A stretch of DNA of 64,000 bases from Oscillospiraceae bacterium (GCA_017438745.1 JAFRUS010000053.1:1-64000); one strand, 5' to 3'; shown: positions 9,001 through 17,954, numbered from the stretch's first letter. Program-made: numbers and translations. Notes: generated by a model not told the origin, from the sequence alone.

Positions 9001-9029
9001 ATTATACTTCAAAAACCCCATAAAGTAAA
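9001..9029 (-). promoter_or_regulatory. Predicted promoter of the cobalamin operon
   Basis: On the minus strand TTTACT, a 17-nt spacer and TATAAT point toward cobC. No cobalamin riboswitch core was seen between it and cobC; the leader is mostly repeat copy C. Confidence 0.5.
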
Positions 9030-9036
9030 GACAGAC

Positions 9037-9070
9037 AAAAAATTGACCGGAAAGCCGAAGCCTTCCGGTC
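9037..9070 (-). terminator. Terminator of the dockerin GH9 gene
   Basis: An 8-bp stem GACCGGAA/TTCCGGTC is followed on the minus strand by AATTTTTT. It lies 38 bp after the GH9 stop. Confidence 0.8.
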
Positions 9071-9107
9071 ACATGAAATTTTTTAAGGTTTTTAAAAACT
9101 CTGGTTA

Positions 9108-11678
9108 TCAGTCAAAAGATGTGATGTTCTTTGAGAGGAACTGGAGCATTCTTGCAGCGTCTGTAAGACGAACGTCACCGTCTCCGTCTACGTCAGCAGC
9201 CTTGAGAGCTGCATCGTCAAGCTTCTTGTCACCGATGAGATAGAGTGAAAGAAGTGAAACGTCTGTGATATCAACAACGCCGTTGTTGTCGATGTCGCCC
9301 TTCATTACTGTTGGTTCAGTTGTTGGCTTATCTGTAGGATCTGCAGTAGGTTCAACTGTTGGTTCAGTTGTTGGCTTATCTGTTGGATCTGCAGTAGGTT
9401 CAACTGTTGGTTCAGTTGTTGGATCTGCTGTAGGCTCTGTTGTTGGAGGTGTAACTACTGCGCTGCTATCTGAAAGAACATAAGAAAGAAGTGTTGTGAA
9501 TGGTGAGTTCCAGTAGATAGTTACTTCGTTTGTTGAGTAGCTGTCTGCATCATCAACATAGCACTTTGCCGGAGCAGCGTCAGCAAGATAAGCCTTAGCC
9601 TTATTGTCTTCAAGTGCTGAGTCAGGACCGCCTACGAGCATACCAGGAACGCACTTTTCAAGAGCGATGGATGGTCTGTGATGCGGATGTGATGAAGCTT
9701 TAGTACCATAACCGGTAACAAAGCTTGTTCCGAGAGGGTTCTTACCAAGGAGGTAGTTGAGCTGTTCTGCTGCAGCTGCCTTGTATCCCTTTGAATTATC
9801 GAGACTTTCAGCAAGTGTAAGAAGCATACCGCTGTTTGCTACATCCATGTTGCATCCCCAGAAATAGCTCTCAAGTGTTTCACCGTAAGGATTTGCCTTT
9901 GAGTTTTCAAGTGCTGCATCAGCTTCCTTGATGATAGCTGCTTCAATCTTGGCCTTTGTTTCAGCGTTCTGCTTTGAAGCATCCATGTTAAGGTAAGCGA
10001 ATGAACCGTATGTACCCATGTCTGACCAGCCAAGACCAGTCTTTACTGCATATTTCTGAACTGCTTCCTCGTACTTGCTTTCGCCTGTTGCGCTGAGGAG
10101 CTGAGCAGCAGCCCAGTATCTTTCATCCTTGTCGTTCTTCTTGAAGTCAGCGTAGTCACCTGTTGTGATATCCTTAACAGGATCAATGAATACGTAATCC
10201 GGATTTGCTTCGAGCCATCCCCATGCAGCCTTGGCAGCATCAAGACACTTGTTGGCAAATGTTTCGTCAACACTCTTGTAGCTTTCGTAAGCCATAGCCA
10301 TAGAAGCACAGAAATCAGCAGTTGCTGTAGATGAGATCGGAGTTACGAAAAGCTCATCTGTTTCTTTTTCAGGCATTACAAAACCAGGGAACTGTGCACA
10401 TGATACCTTGTGGTAAACACCGCCTGATTCCTTGTCCTGCATCTTAAGCATCCATTCGAGTTCATAACGTGTTTCATCGAGGATATCGGCAACACCGTTT
10501 CCGCTTTCCGGAATCTTTGTATCATCTCCGAAGAGATCCTTGTTTGTATTGTATGCGATAAGAAGGTCAGCTACTGACTTTGCAGCAGGAACTACGTATC
10601 TGCCGTAGTCACCGGCATCGTGCCAGCCGCCTGAAACGTCGATCTTCTTGTCTGTCTTGTAAATTGTTGCTTTATCTGTGTGACAAGCCTTGTGATTAAC
10701 TACAGGACCTTCAACTTCACAGCCGCATCTCTGTGTATAGAGCATGTATACTGATTCCTTGAGAACATCGTTGTATACATCTTCACCAATGCTGAATTCA
10801 TATGACTTGTTTTCGCCCCACTTGATATAGTACTTACCAGGAGTTTCGAGTTTTGTAAAATCAGCATAATAGTTTGTTTCATCAGCGCTTGTGTTCTTTA
10901 CAGGAGCTGAGATCTCACCTGAAAGAACTTCCTTGTCAGTTGCAGCGTCTACAACTGAGAACTTGTCAGCTGCCTTATCGCCGCGAAGAACAGCTACCTT
11001 ATTTGCAGTCGGAAGATAGCCGAGCTGATTTGTAAGGATAGGTGTTTCTTCTTCTACGAATGTTGAATAGTCAACCTTGCTGTCATCAACAACTTCAACC
11101 TTTACATTATCAACGTAGAAGTGATGAGCACCAAGATCCTTGCCAGCATCTGCCTTCTGATTACCCATGTTGAAGCAGAGCTTACCAGCGATATCTGAAT
11201 CTTCCTTCATTGTGAAGGTTTTTTCAACTGTCTGCCATTCTGTAGTAACGTCACATTCTGTCCATACATATGAACGGTAGTCGCCGCCGTCCATCTGGAT
11301 CATACATTCTGTGTATCTTTCAACGTCACTCTTGATATCATAGCTGAGCTTGTAAACACCGTCCTTGTAAAGAGGAATGATCGGGTAGTTGAGCTGTACG
11401 CCGTAGTTAAGAGTACCAACTTCGCTGATGCTAACGTCGAGAGCACCGTCCTTAGCTGAAAGCTTTGCAGCTGCGCCGCCTGCAAGATAAAGTCCGTATT
11501 CTGCAGTTGTATTACATTCAGGATTCTTGATAAGATTCTGTCCTACCTTTGATTCTGCCGCGTAAACTACTGTGCTGTTTGCTGTTTCAAAAACTTCTGA
11601 AACTGACGGGAGCATAGCTGCTGCACACATTGAAAGTGAGAGACAAACTGCTGCTGCTTTGATCGCAATTTTGTTCAT
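9108..11678 (-). CDS. Secreted GH9 cellulase with CBM4-like module and type I dockerin
   Basis: An 856-residue cellulosomal glycoside hydrolase. A signal peptide ends about VVYA40. A CBM4/9-like carbohydrate-binding domain spans 45-195 and a CelD-type N-terminal Ig-like domain 212-300 (PILTNQLGYLPT). The GH9 catalytic domain covers about 305-738, with GGWHDAGDYGRYV (catalytic Asp pair 354/357), SSHPHHRPS, and the acid-bearing DSYSTNEVTIYWNSP near the end. A Thr/Pro/Glu linker (738-791) and a dockerin (792-856) with two Ca-binding repeats (DIDNNGVVDITD, DVDGDGDVRLTD) follow. It should cleave beta-1,4-glucan while docked on a scaffoldin. GGAGG precedes the ATG. Confidence 0.95.
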   Translation of the reverse strand: MNKIAIKAAAVCLSLSMCAAAMLPSVSEVFETANSTVVYAAESKVGQNLIKNPECNTTAEYGLYLAGGAAAKLSAKDGALDVSISEVGTLNYGVQLNYPIIPLYKDGVYKLSYDIKSDVERYTECMIQMDGGDYRSYVWTECDVTTEWQTVEKTFTMKEDSDIAGKLCFNMGNQKADAGKDLGAHHFYVDNVKVEVVDDSKVDYSTFVEEETPILTNQLGYLPTANKVAVLRGDKAADKFSVVDAATDKEVLSGEISAPVKNTSADETNYYADFTKLETPGKYYIKWGENKSYEFSIGEDVYNDVLKESVYMLYTQRCGCEVEGPVVNHKACHTDKATIYKTDKKIDVSGGWHDAGDYGRYVVPAAKSVADLLIAYNTNKDLFGDDTKIPESGNGVADILDETRYELEWMLKMQDKESGGVYHKVSCAQFPGFVMPEKETDELFVTPISSTATADFCASMAMAYESYKSVDETFANKCLDAAKAAWGWLEANPDYVFIDPVKDITTGDYADFKKNDKDERYWAAAQLLSATGESKYEEAVQKYAVKTGLGWSDMGTYGSFAYLNMDASKQNAETKAKIEAAIIKEADAALENSKANPYGETLESYFWGCNMDVANSGMLLTLAESLDNSKGYKAAAAEQLNYLLGKNPLGTSFVTGYGTKASSHPHHRPSIALEKCVPGMLVGGPDSALEDNKAKAYLADAAPAKCYVDDADSYSTNEVTIYWNSPFTTLLSYVLSDSSAVVTPPTTEPTADPTTEPTVEPTADPTDKPTTEPTVEPTADPTDKPTTEPTVMKGDIDNNGVVDITDVSLLSLYLIGDKKLDDAALKAADVDGDGDVRLTDAARMLQFLSKNITSFD
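9307..9402 (-). repeat. 48-bp tandem repeat in the GH9 linker
   Basis: Two adjacent 48-bp units (9307-9354, 9355-9402), with a further partial unit, encode the 16-residue repeat TVEPTADPTDKPTTEP. The copy number, and so the linker length, may vary between strains. Confidence 0.8.
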
Positions 11679-11700
11679 TTAAAAACCTCCGTAAATTTAT

Positions 11701-11742
11701 ACATAAAATCTATCGTCAGGCATAAGCAATAGTATTTTATGT
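11701..11742 (-). promoter_or_regulatory. Hairpin in the GH9 mRNA leader
   Basis: A 9-bp inverted repeat ACATAAAAT / ATTTTATGT encloses about 24 nt, between the predicted promoter and the GH9 start. It has no T run, so it is not a simple terminator. Confidence 0.35.
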
Positions 11743-11821
11743 AATTAACCTCTTAATGATTTTTTTGTAAAAACCAAATAAATTTTTGCCTGATTTGAAT
11801 ATAGTCCTTGTTGATGATTTC

Positions 11822-11861
11822 ATTATACTCTATCATTAAACTCTTTTCAATGATATATCAT
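11822..11861 (-). promoter_or_regulatory. Predicted promoter and palindrome upstream of dockerin GH9
   Basis: Minus-strand TTGAAA, 17 nt, TATAAT at 11822-11850. The perfect 12-bp palindrome ATGATATATCAT (11850-11861) abuts the -35, where an activator or repressor could bind. The leader to the ATG is about 140 nt. Confidence 0.55.
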
Positions 11862-11903
11862 GCAAAATTAATATATATTTCTGCAAATTAATCAGGCGCA
11901 TAC

Positions 11904-11936
11904 AAAAAAACAGACGCAAAATAGCCTCTGCGTCTG
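11904..11936 (-). terminator. Terminator of the membrane-anchored GH9 gene
   Basis: Stem CAGACGCA/TGCGTCTG, followed on the minus strand by seven T residues; 36 bp after the stop codon. Confidence 0.85.
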
Positions 11937-11971
11937 CCTAATCATGAAAATTGTATTTTTATTTGTGACGA

Positions 11972-14746
11972 TTACTTGTCATCGCCTGATCCGTTCTTTT
12001 TATTTTTAGCCTTTTTGACAGCACCTTTTATTATCGTAATAATTCCGTTTATCAGACCAATTGCAACAAGAAGGCCTATTACTCCGGCACCAACATACAT
12101 ACAAATCTTTTTACCAAGGTCGATTATAGAGTCTTTTAGTTCCTTTTCATCATCATCAGAATCGGCCTTGTCAGACTTCTTTGCAGCACTGTCATCATCG
12201 TCATCAGCATGTGTATTTTTCTTCTCAGATGCCTTTTCAGTAACTGCCGGCTTCTCTTCTTCCTCTTCTTCGGAATCCTCTGAATCGTCGTATTTAAGTG
12301 GTTTAGCCTCTCTTATAGGTTCATCGGTAAGGAAGCCTGTCATCCATGCGAGAGGTGCGTTCCAGTTAATTGTACATTCGTTAGTGCTCCATGCTTCAAT
12401 ATGGTCAACATAGCAGAGCTGAGGAGCAAGTTCGCCTGATTCATAACCAAGTCCTTTTACCCAAGGATCCTGAAGTCCTGAGTTCGGTCCGCCTGCGAGA
12501 ACGCCGTCCGGAGCTGACGGGAATGCATCATCTATCTGATGTGACCACCAGCGGTGATGAGGATTCTTCGTGCTGTGTTCGCCGTAGCCTGTAACGTAGC
12601 AGTTATCGAGCGGATTTCGTCCCATGATATAGTCAAGGGCAGTCTTTGCTCCGTCAAGATATGCAGAGTCACCTGTGAGATCATAGGCATAGGCCATGAT
12701 CATTGAAGTATTTATGATAAATGAGTTTGAACCCCAAGGATATCCGTTTACCGTCTTTCCGTTTCCGGCATCCACTTCTGCCGACTTTATCGGAACACCG
12801 TAACCCTGGTTATTTTCAATGTCTATAAAATAATCTGATGCTTCTTCAAAGCTCTTTGTTATCTTCTTGAGTTCCTTGTCAGACACACCGTCTTTAACTG
12901 TTGCAAGTGACATTGTTCCGAGTGCAGCAACATTGCCCCAGTCGAAACTTCCTGTAAGCCCGTTGTCTTCACCGCCGTTGAGTTCAGTGTCGATCGAGAA
13001 GGCATAGTCTGAATCTGAAAGATCCTTATAGTAACTCTTGTCCCCTGTTGCAAGATAGAGTTCCGCAGCAGCCCAGTAAAATTCATCATCAGCGTTGTTG
13101 TCACCGTATGCACCGCCGCCTGTAGATTCATCAAGAGGCGCAAACATTTTCGGATTCTTCTTTGCTGCTTCATAGGCTGTCTTTGCCTTTTCAAGACATT
13201 CTTCTGCGAATTTCTTGTCGAAGTCCTTCCAGAGTCTGTAGCCCTGAGCTGCACATGCTGCAAAGTTAAGTGTGGCAGTCGTCGTCGGCGGCTTGATTAT
13301 ACGCTGCTTGTCGTCATCTGCCGGAGCAGTTGCAAGACCTGTCCACTTTTCATCGTGTATCTTGTGATGAACCATTCCTGCATATTTGTATCCTTCAGGA
13401 ACCATCATCTTCATCATCCACTCGAGTTCAACTCTTGCTTCATCAAGAAGATCAGGAACACCGTTTCCGCTTTCAGGAATATTGAGGGCACCGTCGCCGT
13501 AAAGATCCTGATTTACACCCTTTACATATAAAGAACGCTCATACTGGTTCTGCATTGTCCAGAGTGAGATACCGCCGTTTACAACGTATTTGCCGTGGTC
13601 ACCGGCATCATACCAGCCGCCTGTAACGTCAAGAGTGTAGTTGTCTGTATAGCCCCAGCACTGGTCAGTTACGCAGTTGTCAGGATTATGTCCGGCTGCT
13701 CTTGCAAGTGCAGATGCGTCACCTGAAGAAATATATTCGCTTTCGATCGGCACTCCGCTTCTGTTCTGATAGAAGTAATTAAGGGAATCGTATAGCATAT
13801 TCGAGTAGAGATTATCCTTAATGGAAAATTCATGGCTTTCCTCACCGTCTGCTACAATGTAGAATCCGTCACCTTCATCTTCAAGCTTTGAGAAATCAAG
13901 AATATGAACGTCATCATCGGAATCACTGTCATGACCCATAGGCTCAGACTTACCTTTGAATACGCTCTTGTCATTGCTGTCAAAAACTTCAAAGCTTATT
14001 GCCTTTGAAGAATCGGAAAGAAGTGTTGCCTTCTTTTCGCCCTTAGGGAAATATCCGAGCTGGTTTACAAGAACTGATGCCCTTTCCCAGTTGTCTTCAT
14101 ATTTATAGTCATTCTCATCACTTGTCTTGTCGATGAGTGACATGTTATCGAATGTGATAACTGTTCCGGCCGGGAAGCATCCTCCCTGTGTGTACTGACC
14201 GTCACCGCCTAAATGAAAAGCCCATTCAGCTACGTCAAGGCTCTGGTTTGTGGTGAAAGTCATGTTAACTTTCTTTGTCTGGTTAGCAGGAAGCTGGATC
14301 ATGCCCCAGTTCGCACCGAAGTCACCTTCATTAGTGTTGCTGTGCCAGAGTTCAACATCACCGTCAAGATTACCTATCTTGGTGTAATACTGTCCTGATT
14401 TTGATGCAGTTATCTCATAGGAGATCTCGTACTGATGACCTGCAACGATCTTAAGTCCTCTGTGTCTGAACTGACAGTCCCATCTGTCTTCACCGCCGTT
14501 TGAAGCTCCGCCCGGATTCACGATAGTGATCTGGTACTTTCCGTCCTTTACTTCGAACTCCATCTTACCTGTTTCAGATTCACAGATGTGCCACGGAAGA
14601 CCTATACCCTCATCGAAATTCAGCTGACCGAGCTGCTGTCCTGCTTTAACAGTGTTCACATTAATAATACTGCCGTAATTTGCAAAAAAGGAAAGTGCTG
14701 TTATGCCTGCTATCGCGGCGGATGTAAACGATTTATTTTTTCTCAT
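11972..14746 (-). CDS. Membrane-anchored GH9 cellulase with CBM4-like module
   Basis: A 924-residue GH9 enzyme: signal peptide (cleavage near VKA), CBM4/9-like domain (about 40-210), Ig-like CelD_N domain (about 225-325, SVLVNQLGYFPK), and a GH9 domain with GGWYDAGDHGKYV, NPHHRWWSH and AWSTNECTINWNAP. Instead of a dockerin it ends in an acidic Asp/Glu/Lys linker, a single hydrophobic helix (ICMYVGAGVIGLLVAIGLIN) and a basic tail, so it should stay on the cell membrane facing out. The ATG at 14746 (MRKNKSF) fits AAAGGAA better than the TTG at 14752. It is encoded next to the dockerin GH9 but has its own terminator and promoter. Confidence 0.94.
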   Translation of the reverse strand: MRKNKSFTSAAIAGITALSFFANYGSIINVNTVKAGQQLGQLNFDEGIGLPWHICESETGKMEFEVKDGKYQITIVNPGGASNGGEDRWDCQFRHRGLKIVAGHQYEISYEITASKSGQYYTKIGNLDGDVELWHSNTNEGDFGANWGMIQLPANQTKKVNMTFTTNQSLDVAEWAFHLGGDGQYTQGGCFPAGTVITFDNMSLIDKTSDENDYKYEDNWERASVLVNQLGYFPKGEKKATLLSDSSKAISFEVFDSNDKSVFKGKSEPMGHDSDSDDDVHILDFSKLEDEGDGFYIVADGEESHEFSIKDNLYSNMLYDSLNYFYQNRSGVPIESEYISSGDASALARAAGHNPDNCVTDQCWGYTDNYTLDVTGGWYDAGDHGKYVVNGGISLWTMQNQYERSLYVKGVNQDLYGDGALNIPESGNGVPDLLDEARVELEWMMKMMVPEGYKYAGMVHHKIHDEKWTGLATAPADDDKQRIIKPPTTTATLNFAACAAQGYRLWKDFDKKFAEECLEKAKTAYEAAKKNPKMFAPLDESTGGGAYGDNNADDEFYWAAAELYLATGDKSYYKDLSDSDYAFSIDTELNGGEDNGLTGSFDWGNVAALGTMSLATVKDGVSDKELKKITKSFEEASDYFIDIENNQGYGVPIKSAEVDAGNGKTVNGYPWGSNSFIINTSMIMAYAYDLTGDSAYLDGAKTALDYIMGRNPLDNCYVTGYGEHSTKNPHHRWWSHQIDDAFPSAPDGVLAGGPNSGLQDPWVKGLGYESGELAPQLCYVDHIEAWSTNECTINWNAPLAWMTGFLTDEPIREAKPLKYDDSEDSEEEEEEKPAVTEKASEKKNTHADDDDDSAAKKSDKADSDDDEKELKDSIIDLGKKICMYVGAGVIGLLVAIGLINGIITIIKGAVKKAKNKKNGSGDDK

Positions 14747-14836
14747 TGCCAAACGTTCCTTTCCGGTAAATAAAATAATATAAAAATTTGAAATTAAAGT
14801 GGTCCCCCGAAGCTCCCTTTACTTTACACTGATTAT

Positions 14837-14866
14837 ATTATAAACTTTAATTGTATTAAAAGTAAA
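14837..14866 (-). promoter_or_regulatory. Predicted promoter of the membrane-anchored GH9 gene
   Basis: Minus-strand TTTACT, 18 nt, TATAAT, about 90 bp upstream of the start codon. Confidence 0.45.
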
Positions 14867-14981
14867 GCACACAACGCATTTTCTAATAAACGCATAAACC
14901 GTATTGCTTTAATGCCGTTCTGTTTGGTCATTATAATTAACCTTGTAAATTCAGATTTAATTAGAATTTAAGGGAGGTTTC

Positions 14982-15031
14982 AATTACAAAATTGTAATTA
15001 CTATTGAATCGAACTTTAAATAATGTATAAT
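14982..15031 (+). promoter_or_regulatory. Predicted promoter and operator-like palindrome of the sensor kinase
   Basis: TTGAAT (15004-15009), a 16-nt spacer and TATAAT (15026-15031). An inverted repeat AATTACAA-AA-TTGTAATT at 14982-14999 sits directly upstream of the -35, a place typical for regulator binding. Confidence 0.5.
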
Positions 15032-15089
15032 TATAATAAGGAAAATAATAATCTGACGGTATAAAATATACCGGAAGGAGGATAATATA

Positions 15090-16613
15090 TTGAAGAAAAC
15101 TGAATCCAAAAGCCGGGCACTAAGGCGTAAGCTACTTATCGCTCTTATAACCTCACTGCTTACAGTCATGCTGATCTGCACTGTGATCTTCGAACGTGTC
15201 TATACACAGACTGCAAAAAATGTAAATGATCACTCAATGATGCTGGCTGACAATACAATATCAGTCATTAACGACGCATATTATCAGCAGTTTCTTTCTT
15301 CACTTCAGATAATTCTGAGAAACTACGTGAATGAATACTGCTACGAACTTGATAAATACGAAGAAGGAATTGATAAAGATTTCAGAACATTTCTTGCCAA
15401 TCAGACATCAGCCTTTTTTTATAATCCGGAGGAATATGTCTACTTCATGTATTTTGACGGAGTAATGACTACTTACACCATGCCGGATATCAGCTATGCC
15501 GATCATATAATGAACAAGGCGGCAAGAGAATTAAGCAAACAGATCACCGAAGAACCTCAAAATTTTAACGGCACAACAAATCTTATGGATTACATCGATT
15601 CCACAAGATATGAACGCAGCGGCATGTATACCAAGAAAGGAAAAGGCTACGTAATTGCATGGGATAATATGAACAGGCACTCAGACTACGACATCTGCGT
15701 TGGACTTATGATAACAGATATAAACGGATATTGCGAGCCGTTAAAAGAACAGGCAAACATACAGTCTGCTCTGCTGATGGATCAGCTTAACGCCATCTTC
15801 AAAAAGTATATTTATATAATGCTCGGCAGCATGGGTGCAATACTTGTCATTTTCATCATTATCTCAGCGATAATATCGAAAAAGCTTTCGGATCCTGTCA
15901 TATCAGAACACGATATGCTCGTCAACTTAAATAACATGAAAACCACATTCCTTTCAGATGTTTCGCATGAGCTGAAAACACCTCTTGCTGCCCTGTCAGG
16001 ATATGCGCAGAACGCTGAGATAGACCTTAACAAGAACGGTGACCCTGAACAGGTTACTGAAAAACTGAAACGTATTTCATCGGAATCCAACCGTATGGCG
16101 CTTATGGTCACTCAGATACTTGACGCTACCAGAATCGAAGAAGGCAGACTTGTCCTCGACCGTATGCCGTGCAGCCTCGACGAACTTGTACGTGAAACGA
16201 TCGAAACGTATTTTGCCGTACTCAACAAGAATAACAATAAACTTGCTCTGCGCATTCCTCTGGACTTCCCTGCTGTAGATGCCGATCCGTCAAGGCTTCA
16301 GCGAGTATTCGTAAATCTTGTTTCAAATGCTCTGAAACATACACGAAACTGTACTATCGTTATCAAAGCCGAGGAAGATGACGGATGGGCAAAGGTCACA
16401 GTCAAGGATACAGGAAGCGGTATCTCTGCGGAAGATATGCCTCATATCTGGGAACGTTACTATAAAGGAAAGCACTCTGAGACCGGTACAGGTCTTGGAC
16501 TGTTCATATGCAAATTCATAGTTGAATCCCACGGCGGAAAGATATGGGCTGAAAGCGAACCCGGAAAAGGTACTGCCTTTATGTTCACACTGCCTTTAAG
16601 TGACAAGAAATGA
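15090..16613 (+). CDS. Membrane sensor histidine kinase (orphan)
   Basis: A 507-residue sensor kinase. It has a TM helix at 15-35, an extracellular sensor region of about 190 residues and a second TM helix near 235-258. It passes almost directly into the HisKA domain, with no clear HAMP. The phospho-acceptor is His293 (SDVSHELKTPLAALSG). The ATPase domain follows: N box RVFVNLVSNALKHT, G1 VKDTGSGISAEDMP, G2 GTGLGLFICKFIVESHGG. The start is TTG (15090), with AAGGAGG 8 nt upstream. No response regulator is adjacent, so its partner is elsewhere. Confidence 0.92.
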   Translation: MKKTESKSRALRRKLLIALITSLLTVMLICTVIFERVYTQTAKNVNDHSMMLADNTISVINDAYYQQFLSSLQIILRNYVNEYCYELDKYEEGIDKDFRTFLANQTSAFFYNPEEYVYFMYFDGVMTTYTMPDISYADHIMNKAARELSKQITEEPQNFNGTTNLMDYIDSTRYERSGMYTKKGKGYVIAWDNMNRHSDYDICVGLMITDINGYCEPLKEQANIQSALLMDQLNAIFKKYIYIMLGSMGAILVIFIIISAIISKKLSDPVISEHDMLVNLNNMKTTFLSDVSHELKTPLAALSGYAQNAEIDLNKNGDPEQVTEKLKRISSESNRMALMVTQILDATRIEEGRLVLDRMPCSLDELVRETIETYFAVLNKNNNKLALRIPLDFPAVDADPSRLQRVFVNLVSNALKHTRNCTIVIKAEEDDGWAKVTVKDTGSGISAEDMPHIWERYYKGKHSETGTGLGLFICKFIVESHGGKIWAESEPGKGTAFMFTLPLSDKK

Positions 16614-16614
16614 G

Positions 16615-16643
16615 TTGACATGAGTCAAATCATGTACTATAAT
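16615..16643 (+). promoter_or_regulatory. Consensus promoter with internal operator-like repeat
   Basis: A perfect TTGACA (16615-16620), 17-nt spacer and TATAAT (16638-16643). The inverted repeat ACATGA-N6-TCATGT (16618-16635) fills the spacer, so a bound dimer would block RNA polymerase; this looks like repressor control. Confidence 0.75.
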
Positions 16644-16646
16644 TAT

Positions 16647-16681
16647 ATCATACGATGAAATTTTTTCATCTGATGTATGAT
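16647..16681 (+). promoter_or_regulatory. Hairpin in the 5' leader of the flavoprotein gene
   Basis: Nested arms ATCATAC-GATGAAA / TTTCATC-TGAT-GTATGAT lie at the transcript start, ending about 20 nt before the ribosome-binding site. It could be a second operator or an RNA stem. Confidence 0.4.
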
Positions 16682-16714
16682 TATTTTATCGAAAAAAACA
16701 AAGGAGAATCAAAA

Positions 16715-17659
16715 ATGGGTTTTAAAGTAATGGGCGTTTCAGCAGGACGTAAGGACAGTAACTGTGACATTCTTCTTAAGGAAGCTCTTTTAGTCTGTCA
16801 GGAAATGGGCGCTGAAGTTACAATGATCAACCTCAAGGACTACAATCTTCTCGACTGTACAGGATGTACTGCATGTACTATGGGTATGTCAATGGGCAAG
16901 CACACAGGCTGTTCACTTGATCAGAAGGACGACAAGAAGAAGATCATGGAAGTACTGCTTGAACAGGATGCCGTAATATTTGCAGCTCCTACATTTGCTC
17001 TTATGCCATCATCAGAATATCTTAAATTTATGCACAGAAACCTTGCATACGAAACAGCATTCCTTACAAAGATCGGCGCTATCAGCCACCGTGACCGTGT
17101 AGGTGCTCTTATCGCTGTCGGCGGTTCATCACGTTCATGGCAGAGTATGACACTTGAATGTATGCAGGCTTCAACATTCTCAAACAGCTTCAAGATCGTT
17201 GATATGTTTACTGCTACAATGGTTCCGGCTCCTGCACAGGTTCTTCTCCACGAAGAAAAGCTTGCAAGAGCAAGAGAGATCGGCTCTAACATAATGAAAG
17301 CACTTAACACACCAGTTGCAGAACGTAAGTGGCTTGGTGAACCGGATGCCGGCTGGTGCCCGAACTGCCACAGCAACTGCTTATGCCTCGGCGAACCACA
17401 GTGGAGAGGTCTTCAGTACCCTATCGAATGTGCAGTCTGCGGCGCAGGCGGTGACCTTGTAAAGACAGAAGACGGCAAGTGGAAGTTTGTTATTGCAGCA
17501 AACGGCCTCGAACGTGACCGTACATCTGAAGAAGGCAGAGGTGTTCACTGCGATGAGATCGCTGACACACAGGGCGGATTCTTCATGGATCCTAAGAAGC
17601 GCGAGGAAGTGGCTTCAAAGGTACAGAAATACAAGGATATCAAGTTCAAGGGTATCTGA
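16715..17659 (+). CDS. Flavodoxin-fold, iron-sulfur-flavoprotein-like reductase
   Basis: A 314-residue protein of the NADPH-dependent FMN reductase / iron-sulfur flavoprotein group. It has a flavodoxin-type start (KVMGVSAGRKDSNCDILLKE), a cysteine cluster CTGCTAC followed 11 residues later by another Cys, and AAPTFALMPSSEYLKFMHR around the flavin. The cysteine spacing (last gap 11) is longer than in classical iron-sulfur flavoproteins. A C-terminal Cys-rich segment (CPNCHSNCLCLG, CAVCG) could bind a metal. The ATG at 16715 has AAGGAG upstream. It likely acts in redox or oxygen-stress handling. A dedicated promoter with an operator suggests tight control. Confidence 0.85.
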   Translation: MGFKVMGVSAGRKDSNCDILLKEALLVCQEMGAEVTMINLKDYNLLDCTGCTACTMGMSMGKHTGCSLDQKDDKKKIMEVLLEQDAVIFAAPTFALMPSSEYLKFMHRNLAYETAFLTKIGAISHRDRVGALIAVGGSSRSWQSMTLECMQASTFSNSFKIVDMFTATMVPAPAQVLLHEEKLARAREIGSNIMKALNTPVAERKWLGEPDAGWCPNCHSNCLCLGEPQWRGLQYPIECAVCGAGGDLVKTEDGKWKFVIAANGLERDRTSEEGRGVHCDEIADTQGGFFMDPKKREEVASKVQKYKDIKFKGI

Positions 17660-17694
17660 TAACATCCGCTTAAACTGACCAAAAAATGCTTTAT

Positions 17695-17732
17695 AAGAAC
17701 CGGCGAGTACTCATTCAAGCCGGTTCTTTTTT
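17695..17732 (+). terminator. Terminator of the flavoprotein gene
   Basis: 10-bp stem AAGAACCGGC/GCCGGTTCTT, then TTTTA. Confidence 0.9.
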
Positions 17733-17845
17733 ATCACCTGATTTTCATCTTTATTTCACTGAAATCCCCCTGTTATAGAATATAATTATAGCCAATAATA
17801 TACGGAGGTGAGTCCGATGGTTTACAAAGCAGAATAAACAGAAAG

Positions 17846-17869
17846 ATCATAATCATAATCATAATCATA
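17846..17869 (+). repeat. Short hexamer microsatellite
   Basis: Four copies of ATCATA in the leader of the NYN gene, between a decoy start (ATG at 17818, six codons) and the real gene. A hydrophobic frame runs through it but has no start codon. Confidence 0.6.
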
Positions 17870-17954
17870 TTCATATTTATATTTTTTATAACGGAAATAC
17901 TGATCATTTCCTGTTCAGCATTTCTTAACGAGACAACAAAGGAGGTTTAAGACT

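Noticed and set aside
8864-9107. Cobalamin riboswitch upstream of cobC
   Set aside because: I looked for a B12-box-like core and found none; the leader is repeat copy C. A covariance search would settle it.
12859-13263. 134-codon frame inside the membrane-anchored GH9 gene
   Set aside because: It is on the same strand in another frame, with Arg/Gln-rich composition typical of shifted reading; no start signal.
17818-17838. Six-codon ORF with a good ribosome-binding site before the NYN gene
   Set aside because: Too short to be a gene; the hydrophobic frame after it has no start codon. A leader-peptide role cannot be excluded, but nothing supports it.
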